Below the pieces are notes generated by a model. That model made no database searches, was not told the DNA's origin, and saw only the letters and a list, made by a program, of their open reading frames with translations. This document shows, piece after piece, positions 42,788 through 53,531 of a DNA stretch of 64,000 bases. The position numbers and the translations under genes were made by a program. The number at the start of each line of letters is the position of its first letter. The first letter of the stretch is position 1. Origin of the DNA: Lepus europaeus (lineage: Eukaryota > Chordata > Mammalia > Lagomorpha > Leporidae); contig NC_084843.1 of the NCBI RefSeq assembly GCF_033115175.1, positions 57,948,474 to 58,012,473 on the forward strand, given 5' to 3'.

Positions 42788-42793
42788 AATAAA
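42788..42793 (+). terminator. HNRNPH3: Distal polyadenylation signal AATAAA of HNRNPH3
   Basis: A canonical hexamer is followed at 42815-42850 by TGTGTCTGT and TTTGTGTTGG, a good GU-rich downstream element. Confidence 0.55.
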
Positions 42794-43071
42794 TGTCAAT
42801 GTGGGAGATAATAGCGTTGTGTCTGTCCTAGAATGCTTTGTGTTGGTTATGTATAAATCAAACTAGTACAAGGTATTATGTTTGAGGATGCATTCATACA
42901 GAGTGTGACTTCCTGAATGATTTCTGGATTAGAAAAGGAGATGCGATAGCTTATATATATATGGAGCCTGTTGAGCACCAGTCTGGATTCATCTTAAAGC
43001 TTTAACCTTCTTTCCTTGATTAAGTATTCTAATACTAGAGTGAATCACCTTTTTCAAAGGTCACACATACT

Positions 43072-43077
43072 TTTATT
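43072..43077 (-). terminator. RUFY2: Alternative RUFY2 polyadenylation signal AATAAA
   Basis: The minus-strand hexamer is followed within 10 nt by GTATGTGTG, a GU-rich element that makes it a good competitor to the one at 43147. Confidence 0.45.
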
Positions 43078-43146
43078 TTCCCAGGATTACCCTAAAAACT
43101 TAAGAAATGAAGTTTGCCCTTATAAAACAGACTGATTTTTCAAATC

Positions 43147-43152
43147 TTTATT
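43147..43152 (-). terminator. RUFY2: Candidate RUFY2 polyadenylation signal AATAAA
   Basis: The hexamer on the minus strand sits in CAAAATAAAG, with a T/G-containing stretch 25 nt downstream. A second hexamer is 75 bp further on. Confidence 0.5.
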
Positions 43153-44365
43153 TTGTTTATAAAATTCACATTTTGTTTTTAAAACAGATTAGAATTACAA
43201 TTGCAATTCCTTGGCACCATGATAGCATTATTGTGATAACACTGGCTAGGTGAGGGAATGGTGTGAGGTTTGTTTAGAAAAGTTGGTGTCAGGGGTCCAT
43301 CATAACAAAATATACAAGTTTCATAACAGAAGAATCCAAAATTAGTATACGTGGTTTAAAACAAGCCAAAACTAAGTTACTGCTGTTGTAAAACCTACCT
43401 CCAAACAACACAAATCAACGATGACACGTGAGTTTTGTGTGGTGAGAAATTGACAAATTTTTCTTTACTGAATGAAATCACTTAGAATTTAAACTTGCAT
43501 TATAAAATTTGATAATTTCCATTTATGCTGATTTTTGATAATCAAAAGCGCTATTCATCAATACAAAACAGTTTCTAAGAATATAATTCTCTTAAGGACA
43601 TTCCTGTGAGTATTCAAGAAAGACCATCTAAAAATCCATATGTCCAATTTAATCGAAGTTACCTCAAAAGCTGACTAGAAATTTATGGGTTCTAGAGAAA
43701 ATAGACCTTAGAAGTAAAATACTGGTTTCACACCTTGGCAATTTAGAAAATTTTAGATTTTAATGAGAAATATGCTGCAAAATAAGTACTTAGGGGCACA
43801 GGTATCTATGAGGGATCATTAAATTAATGCTCCTAGGTATTGTAAAATTCATGCATGACATACAAAAATAGGATCTTGAATGGTGATGCCATGTAAGTGA
43901 TTATCTAAACGTAATAGTTTTTACAGATAAAGTTCTTACTATAAGCAGTGTGATTGGATTAGTGTCCATTTATCTTTGAGTTTATAAATAGTTTAAGTGT
44001 TTCATGGTAGAGCAGACCCTCAATCTCAAAACTGGCACACAGTGCTTGGTAGACAGTGAAATTTTACTGTGCACGTACTGTGGCAGTGTTAGGAAGCATC
44101 CTTCCTAAGTTTGAATGACGCAAGCCTATGTCCTATCAAAAGGCAAAGTTCTCATTTTTCATGTACTTTTAACACCTAAAGGAGAGAATCAGGAGCTTGC
44201 AATCCCATTTTACTACAAACTTTCTTTTCTGAGAGCTCTTTGAAGTGGAGTCTGAGCCACCTCTACCAAAGTTAGCAATTCAGTGAAAACAGGCAGCATA
44301 TGGGAAAATCTCGATCTGGCAATTAAGATAAAAGGATGATGGTTATACACTTCAAGATTGCAAGG

Positions 44366-44667
44366 CGGGGGTAGGTGCTGTGGCTCACTTGGTTAATCCT
44401 CTGCCTGCGGCACCAGCATCCCATATGGGCACCAGGTTCTAGTCCTGGTTGCTCCTCTTCCATCCAGTTCAGCTCTCTGCTGTGGCCCGGGAGGGCAATG
44501 GAGGATGGCCCAAGTGCTTGGGCCCTGCACCCGTGTGGGAGACCAGGAAGAAGCTCCTGGCTTCAGATCGGCACAGCACCGGCCGTAGCAGCCATTTGGG
44601 GAGTGAACCAACGGAAAGAAGACCTTGTCTCACTCTGTCTATATCTCTACCTGTCAAATAAAAGAAA
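44366..44667 (+). repeat. CSINE inside the RUFY2 3' UTR
   Basis: AAGATTGCAAGG is duplicated at 44354-44365 and 44668-44679. It is antisense to RUFY2. Confidence 0.95.
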
Positions 44668-45306
44668 AAGATTGCAAGGGGAAGGTAGAGACTGAATTAG
44701 CCCAGTGTCCCTGAAAGACACCAGCAAGCAAGAATTTGTAAGGTAAATACAAATACTAGCCTTTTCCAATGCAGAAAAGGCAAAGGAGGAGAAAGTGCAA
44801 ATGTAATAAAATTAGAGTACTATTAAGATAATGAAAAATGTGTTGAATTAGAGTACTAATACTTAAAGCAAGATTGGTGCTTTTCCAGTCTTAGAGCTGT
44901 GAAGCTTTAAAGTGCATTAAGAGACTTACAGGCACCATCAAATACCAGTCTGACAATCTAGAATATATCTGAAGCCTTATTTTTGAAAAGGCTTTTTACA
45001 AGATAAGGCAAATGTGTGTCAGCTATCTGGCCTTTAGATGGAGACAAGGGTTGGTTATTACATGGTTACTATATTACAAATTAGGCTAAAGTTCTTTTAA
45101 AGCATGCTCTGTTGAAAATTCTGAGTAACAATGTCAGGAAGGAAATACTAAATGATAGAATTTTATAATTCCCATGAGCTGAATAAGCAGATCCATGGTA
45201 CCAGTAACTGGCTGAAAGCTGCTCAGGAAGGGCTGGCCGATGCCTTGTATACACGGTCATAGAGCATTCGCTGCAGGTTCATACAGGTGGATTCAGGTCT
45301 GGAGTC

Positions 45307-45450
45307 TTATGGCAAATTAGATGAGCATCTCTGAATAAGCATTGCGTGACAGGAGTCACAGACCCGGACTGGCTTTGGTGAAGAAGGCAGAGGCAGCTCG
45401 TTGTCAGAGCAGGCATTACAGAAAATCTCCCCACAGTTTCTACAGTGGTG
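45307..45450 (-). CDS. RUFY2: RUFY2 last coding exon (FYVE R(R/K)HHCRxCG and C-terminus)
   Basis: The acceptor is CATTTAATAG| at 45451. It opens [18 protein letters not shown], contains PVRVCDSCH and ends RCSSNLP with TAA at 45309-45307. The His-His-Cys basic motif contacts the phosphoinositide head group in FYVE domains. Confidence 0.97.
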   Translation of the reverse strand, partial: HHCRNCGEIFCNACSDNELPLPSSPKPVRVCDSCHAMLIQRCSSNLP

Positions 45451-48400
45451 CTATTAAATGGGAAGATCAAAGAAAACTATGAATAAAACAGACCATTTTA
45501 GCACAATTTTTGGACTTGCTGCCTACTTCCCTTACCTTTCTTTTTGATAGTGAGAATTCCTTTTCACAAAGTTTACAGTGTGTTGCTTCTTTGTCTTTCA
45601 GCCAAACCAGTCCCTAGTAGGAGGAAATTATGAACAAAGTGCTCAAATTGGTCACACCAAAACAACATGTGAAAATGTTTTTGCCTAAGACGTTTTATAT
45701 GAATAAATAATCAAAAAATCTTTGAGACCTAGATAACAAATACTAGTAGATGCAGTAACCTTCCATATTCTGGGTTGGGGAGGGTCAATGCAGGTTGAGC
45801 ATTAAAAGAGTGCCAGAGGTTGCTTTCAGCCCAACTCGTCATTTGCTCAGCTTCCTGCAAATGGCAGGGAAAGGCAGGAGAAGATGGCCCAAGAGTCTGG
45901 GTCCCGGCAACTCCTGTGGGAGACCAGGCTGGAGCTTTCTGGCTTCTGCCTGGCCCAGACATGGCTGCTGCAGGCACTTAAGAGAGTAAACTGGGGCTGG
46001 CGCTGTGCTGTAGCGGGTAGAGTAAAGCCACCGGCTGCAATGCCAGCATCCCATATGGCAGCCGGTTCGAGTCCCAGCTGCTCCACTTCTGATCCAGCTC
46101 TCTGCTGTGGCCTGGAAAAGCAGTAGAAGATGGCCCAAGGCCTTGGGCACTTGCACCCATGTGGGAGACCCAGAAGAAGCTCCTGGCTCCTGGCTCCTGG
46201 CTCCAGATTGGCTCAGCTCCAGCTGTTGCAGCCATTTGGGGAGTGAACCAGCAAAGGGAAGACACTCACTCTTTCTTTGTCTGCCTCTTCATCTCTCTCT
46301 GTGTAACACTGACTTTAAAGTCAATCTTTAAAAAATAAATAAATAAATAAACCAGCAGATGCAAGTTCTCTTTGTCTCTCCCTATTGTGAATTCTGTCTT
46401 TTGAATAAGTAAATATTTGTAAAAAGCAAGATTGCTTACATATTAATACTGAAACTGGGTAATGGTTCATTTGGTTCTTTTCTGTACAATTCTATGTTTA
46501 ATATAATGCAGGATATTTTTTTTAAAAATATTACTGATTACAATCCCCTAAAGAAAAAACTTTAGTGCAACATTTGGAATGAATTTTCACTATGAAATGG
46601 CAACAGTTTGGCATTCTATGTATATCTTATCTGTGGTAAGTTGCTATATGTTGAAGAAAATTATTTCAGGTTATGACCTCACTTTGAATGGTTTTATATG
46701 GCTAATAATTCCCCTCAAGTTCTTTTAAAAGATTTATTATTTGAAAGAGTTAGAGAGGGCCGGCACCGTGGCTCACTTGGCTAATCTTCCGCCTGCGGCA
46801 CCAGCACCCCGAGTTCTAGTCCCAGTTGCTCCTCTTCTGGTCCAGCTCTCTGCTGTGGCCCGGGAGGGTAGCGGAGGATGGCCCAGTTGCTTGGGTCCCT
46901 GCACCAGCATGGGAGACCGGGAGGAAGTACCCAGCTCCTGGCTTCAATCGGTGCAGCGCCGGCTGTAGCAGCCATTAGGGGAGTGAACCAATGGAAGGGA
47001 GACCTTTCTCTGTTTCTCTCACTGTGTATAACTCTCTCTCTGTCTCTCTAACACTGGCTGACAAAAAATAAAATAAAACAAAATAGAGTTATAGAGAAGT
47101 CTTCCACCCACTAGTTCATTCCCTGAATGGCCATAATGGCCAGGGCTGGGCTAGGCTCAAGCCAAAAGCTCCATCTGGGACTCCCACGTGGGTGCAGAGA
47201 TGCAAGCAGCTGCTTTCCCAGGCACGTTAGGGAGCTGGATTGGAGGCAGAGCAGACGGCATTTGAACTGGTGCCCATATGGCATGCTGGTGCTGCAGATG
47301 GCAGCCCAACCCCGCAAGTTCTAAAACTCAAAAGTTTAATTAGCTGCTATGTAACCTTTAGAAACAGACATATGTAGTCTTAGGACCTAATACCTAAAAT
47401 GTATTTTATTTTTAAAGATCTGTTTATTTTATTTGGAAGTCAGAGTTACAGAAAAAGAGAGGGGGTCTTCCATCCGCTGGTTCAATTCCCAAATGGCCAC
47501 AATGGCCGGAGCTGCACTGATCCAAAGCCAGGAGCCATGAGCTTCTAAGTCTTCCACAAGGACTTGGGCCACAGCAGAGAGCTGGATCTGAAGTGGAGCA
47601 GCTGGGACTCAAACCGGTGCCCATATGGGATGCCAGCACTGCAGGCAGTGGCTTTACCTGCTACACCACAGCACCAGCCCCCTAAAATTTATAAATTGGC
47701 TCTTTTTTAACTAACCTTGGCTGGACTGAAATTCCAGTCTCCTGGATACAACCCTAGCCTGGGAAGTGACAAGTGGTTGGGAGAGCTGTCCACCTGTCAC
47801 AGGTTAGATCACAAGATTAATTTCAGGTATTTTTGTTTCACAGACTAGCAAAACTGTGCTATTTGTACACAAGGAAGTCTAAGCCTCCTCAGAACAGGAT
47901 TAAAAATTTATCTATCTATAGTTAGAGGGAGAGACTATGAGATATATCTTCTGGTTCGCTCCCCAGTCCTGGCTGCTTCACATTAGCTCTCTGCTAATGG
48001 CCTGGGAAAGCAATGGAAGATGGTCCAAGTGCTTGGTCCACCGCACCCATGTGGGAGATCCAGTAGCAGGATTTAAAAATCCTACAGAAGGTTGTACCTA
48101 ATTTAATGAAGGCCTGGGAGTAAACTGAGTTCATAAGCAGTAAGGAGATATAGGAACAAGTTAACAATCTAAGCAAGCAATGACTAAAATCCAAAAGGTG
48201 AAAAACAGTTTAGGAGAGCTGTTCCAGACCCTTCAACTGCTGAACAGCATGGAAGAAAAAAATATGTCACATAAATCCATTTACCTATATTATCAAAATG
48301 GGAAAACTAGGTATTTTGTTAAAGATTGAGGTAAATGGGCCAGCATTATGGCACAGCAGGTAAAGCTGCCGCCTGCAGTGCCAGCATCCCATATTGGGCA

Positions 48401-51400
48401 CTGGTTCTAGTCCCAGCTGCTCCTCTTCTGATCCAGCTCTCTGCTATGGCCTGGGAAAGCAGCAGAAGATGGCTTGAGTCCTTGGGCCCCTGCATCTGCA
48501 TGGGAGAGCCAGAAGAAGCTCCTGGCTTCAAATCAGCACAGCTCTGACCATTGCGGCCATCCTGAGAGTGAACCAGGGGATGGAAGACCTCTCTCTGTCT
48601 CTGCCTCTGCTTCTCTCTAACTCTTTCAAATAAATAAATCTTTAAAAAACAAAACAAAAAAGATGTGAATAAGAAAAGCAACAAAGATTAATGCAATATA
48701 GAAGAGTTACTAATAACGAGTGCAATAAGGAAGTATCTGGGGGAGTCCTAAGATATTGCTCATGTTCCATTAGAAGATAAGCAGAAGGTATGCAAGGCTC
48801 TTTAAAAATAATTTATTTGAAAGTTACACAGATGGGTCTGGCGCTGTGGCAGAGTGGGTAAAGCTGCCACCTGCAGTGCTGGCATCCCATATGGACACAG
48901 GTCCAAGTCCCAGCTGCTCTACTTCTGATCCAGCTCTCTGCTATGGCCTGGGAAAGCAGTAGAAGGTGGCCCATGTGGGAGACCCTGCATCTGCATGGGA
49001 GACCCGGAGGAAGTTCCTGGCTCCTGGCTTCGGATTGACACAGTTCTGGCTGTTGCAGCCAACTAGGGAGTGAACCAACAGATGAAAGACCTCTTTCTCT
49101 CTTTCTCTCTCTGTTACTCTTTCAAATAAATAAGTCTTAAAAAAAAAAAAAAATTACACAGAGGGAGAGACATTTGCTAGTTCACTCCCCAGGGCCACAA
49201 CAGCTAAACAACTCCCTTGGGCCTACAACAGGGGCCCAAGGACGTGGCCATCTACTGCTTCCCAGGCCATAGCAGAGAGCTGGGTCACAAGTGGACCCGG
49301 GAAGCCGGGACTCGAACCGGCACCCATATGGGATGCCGGCACTGCAGTGGTGGCTTTACCTGCTACACCACAGCACCAGCCCCAAGTACTATTTTTTAAA
49401 ATATTTTCATGTGACACTGATTAAAAAATAAAATAGCAGGCCAGTGTTGTAATGAAGCATGTTCACTTGCAGTCTGCAACACCAGCATCCCATGAGTGAG
49501 CCCCCGGCTGCTCCACTTCTGACCTATCTCCCTACTTATGTGCCTGGGAAGGCGGTGGAAAATGGCCCTACTGCTTGGGTCCCTGCCACCCACATATGAG
49601 GTCCAGTAAAGAGTTCCTGGGTCCTGGCTTTAGCCTGGCCCAGTCCCAACCACTGCAGCCATCTGGGGAGTAAACCAGTAGATGGAAGACCTCTCTGACT
49701 CCTTCTCTCTCTCTTAACTTGCCTTTCAATTAAATAAATACATCTTTTTACAAAAAAAGAAAAAAGGTATGTAATGGCGGGGTAAGTAGGACACTATTTC
49801 TCCTGTGTTGTCGCTGGTATTCTTGCAGGACACGTTCACACTATGTACGATAAACTGTACCAACCGCTTTCACACAGACTAATGCATGCAATTTTTTCAG
49901 AGCAACTGCAGAATCACAAGCCCATTTCAGAAGAGGAGACAGGTTTAATGAAGGTATGTGATTTCCTGAAAGTTAAAAACTAATAGACTGGCATATGAAC
50001 TCAGGGACTCTCAAGTTCAGAGGCACTTTATTTCACTCTATCATGTCAGGCTTCATAGGGACCTATATACAAAATACAATATACTTAAATATATGAAATA
50101 CTTAAATACAAAAATACTTCTATGGCCAGTTTCTAATAGGAAGTTTATTGATACTGTGATTCTGGAGGCACAAGGAAGAGCAAGATGTCCTCAAGCAGCT
50201 CTCCATTCTGTGCTGCATCACTGTGTTTACATGGGGCTTTACCTTCTCCTGGAGACTTTCACATGTATCAATACCTTTCTACTTACGGAAACGTTTTATA
50301 CTCACCTGCAATGCTTTGTTGGCTTCTTTTATGTCTTCTATCTTAAGTTTTGATCTAAGAAGATTAGAAATAGGTACAAATTTCAGTACACATATTTAAA
50401 CAAAACCCCAAGTAATATATTAGAAAGTATTAGTTTTTTCATAGAATATAAAATTGAATATGGTATATGACCCTAATGATCCTTTCTGGTTAGTGGGATA
50501 TTTCCTATTTTCCTATACTTCCTGAATTCCTTAAGACAAAAATGTATTTTTTAGATTTAAAACTTGCTTCTCTAAGGAAAGAAATGTTGGCATTTCATGT
50601 GATCATTTATTGTAGACCTACTGTGTGCCAGACACCCTGCTTGACCCTTTGCTTGCCTTCTCTCATTTCATCTTCACAAAAATCTATTAATGAATACAGG
50701 GGGGCTGGCACTGTGACACAGCGGGTTAACACCCTGCCCTAAAGTGCCGGCATCCATATGGGCACCGGTTTGAGACCCAGCTGCTCTACTTCAGATTCAG
50801 CTCTCTGCTATGGCCTGGGAAAGCAGTACAAGATGGCCCAAGTCCTTGGGCCCCTGCACCCACGTGGGAGACCCGGAAGAGGCTCCTGGCTCCTGGCTTC
50901 GGATTGGTGCAGCTCTGGCTGTTGCCGCCAATTGGAAAGTGAACCATCGGATGAAAGACCTCTCTCTCTCTGCCTCTCCTCTCCTTGTGTAACTCTGACT
51001 TTCAAATAAATAAATCTTTAAAAAAAGAAAAAAAGACCAGATGGTATGAAGTTAAGCCCTGCCTCCAGAAGGTATAAAAACCAATCCACATCTCTCAATC
51101 ACGGCTCCTTCTCAGAACAGTCTGAAACAGAGTGCTCTGGCTGTTTTGAAAATTCAGCTTCTGCTGTATGGAGAAAAAGTATTAATTGAACTTCTGAATT
51201 ATCTGACATTGAAGAAATGAAATGAGATTCTTTGCTGTCACCTACTGAGACACATTCACAGTTAAGATCCATTAAAATGAGTAACACTTTCAATAAAATC
51301 TCCCCAAGTTAGTACTTTCTAATTTGTGAAGTTATTGTGTGATTTTTCTATACAGTTCATATCTTTCTTTCCTATACCTAAACTCTTCTGCCTAACTGGC

Positions 51401-53499
51401 TTGGTAACACTCATTCACCTTTTAGAAGAATCAAGGACTACTTAGATAAAGGAAAAAAGACCAATTACTCGCTGAGCTTGTTGCCGAGTTCTTGGAGAGC
51501 TTGCTCTTGTTCATGACAGATTTTTTTCAATTGCTGGTTTTCATCCTGGAGGCTAAGGAACTCCTTCAAAACAAGAAATGAGCAAAAAAAAAAAAAGTAA
51601 TTAAAAAAAAAAAAGAAACTCCACATGGTGTGTGTGTATGTGCGTGGGTACCCTTAATAAGGAACAAATATCCCTTAGCTTTCAGTAAGAAACAAAACCA
51701 TGTGTCCAGAGCTGTTTCCTAGCTGCTCTGTGTAGCAACTATTTTCCATTCACTTCCTCCTCATTGATATTTGAGATAAGTAGTACATCCTGTTTTCTTG
51801 GTATAAATGTAACTTATGATTTAAGTTTGAAATAAGTTAACATTTTTAAATAAGTTAACATTTATTAAGATATAATTGTTAAAGTTTTACCACTATTTAC
51901 TTTTTTAAGACTAGTCATTTGTTGGGTCTCATTTCTAAGATGAGATAAGGCATCTTTCTCCTTTTGAAGATCTTCCTGTAAAGTTTGCCTCCATTCCTTC
52001 TCAATCTTCAAATCAGTTTCCAGCTGAACCCTTGAATGATAAAATAACAAACAGAAGTTCAAGTGCTATTTCTCATGTAAGAGTTACATGCATTCTTTAA
52101 TAAGAGCAACTTTCTGATTACTTTTTCTTTTTTTCTTTTTTTTTTTTTCTTTTTGACAGGCAGAGTTAGACAGTGAGAGAGAGAGACAGAGAGAAAGGTC
52201 TTCCTTCCATTGGTTCACCCCTCAGATGGTCACTATGGCCAGCGTGCTGCACTGATCCGAAGCCAGGAGACAGGTGCTTCCTCCTGGTCTCCCGTGCTGG
52301 TGCAGGGCCCAAGCACGTGGGCCATCTTCCACTGCACTCCCGGGCCACAGCAGAGAGCTGGACTGGAAGAGGAGCAGTTGGGGCAGAATCCGGAGCCCCA
52401 ACCGGGACTAGAACCCGGGGTGCTGGTGCCGCAGGCGGAGGATTAGCCTAGGGAGCTGCGGCGCCGGCCTACTTTGACTTTTTTAACAAAAGGTTTACTT
52501 ATTTATTTAAAAGCAGTCAGACAGAAAGAGAGAGAGATCTTCCATCTGCTGGTTCACTCGCCAAATGGCTGCAAAGGCCAGGGCTGGGCCAGACAGAAGC
52601 CAGGAACTCCAGCCGAGTCTCCCACATGGGTGGCAGGGTCTCAAGTATTTGAGCCATCATGCGCTACTTTTCCAGATGCATTAATATGGAGCTGGATCCG
52701 AAGCAGAACAGCCAGTACTCAAACTGATGTGCCAACATGAGATGCTGACGTCACAAGCAGTAGCTTAATCTGCTACACAACACCAGCCCCCATTTTTGTT
52801 TTTCTTATGCATTTCCTCCATACACTTTCTTTCTTTTCTTGTTTTTAAAGATTCATTTATTTACTTAAGAGGAAGAATCACAAAGAGAGGTCTTCTATCC
52901 CAGTGGCCAGAGCTGGGCCTGCCTGAAGCCAACCAGGAGTCTCCCACATGCGTGAGTACAGGGGCCCAAACATTTGGGTCATCTTTTGGTGTTTTCCCAG
53001 GCCATCAGCAGGGAGCTGAACTGGAAGTGGAGCAGCCGGGACTCGAACCAGTGACCACATGGGATGCTGGCACTACAGGCGGCGGCTTTACCACTACGCC
53101 ACAGCACCAGGCCCCAATTTGTTTCTTTTTAAAACTTATTTTATTTGAAAGGCCCAGAGACAGAAAAGAGAGAGACAGATAACCTCCCTTTTTAGCTGGA
53201 TGGCTCCCCAAATGCACACACAATCTGGGGCTGGGCCAGGAGCCGGGAACTCCATCAGGGTCTCCCACACGGGTGGCAGGGACCCAAGTACGTGAGCCAT
53301 CACCTGCAGCCTCCCAGGGCGTGCATTAGCAAGAGGCTGGAATCAGGAGTGCAGCCAGGATCCGAATCCAGGCACTCTGATATGGAAGTGTCCCAAGTGG
53401 TATTTTAATCACTACACCAAACGCCTACCTCATCCTACGTATTTTTTGGAAAACAAGGTCAGCAGCAGAATTTTTTTTTTTTTTTGGACAGGCAGAATG

Positions 53500-53531
<32 letters not shown>

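Larger units (their letters stand above)
41678..42815 (+). other. HNRNPH3: HNRNPH3 3' UTR with proximal and distal poly(A) signals
   Basis: This is AT-rich, SINE-free sequence after the stop. One AATAAA lies at 41879-41884, so a short 3' UTR of about 220 nt is possible. A second AATAAA at 42788-42793 is followed by a GT-rich stretch, which suggests a distal end near 42815. Which site is used cannot be read from sequence. Confidence 0.65.
43055..45306 (-). other. RUFY2: RUFY2 3' UTR with a CSINE inside it
   Basis: The sequence after the stop has no further coding signal. Minus-strand AATAAA hexamers occur at 43152-43147 and 43077-43072, so the 3' UTR is about 2.2 kb. A CSINE (44366-44667) lies inside, antisense to the transcript. 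The assignment as 3' UTR is inference from the poly(A) signals. Confidence 0.55.
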
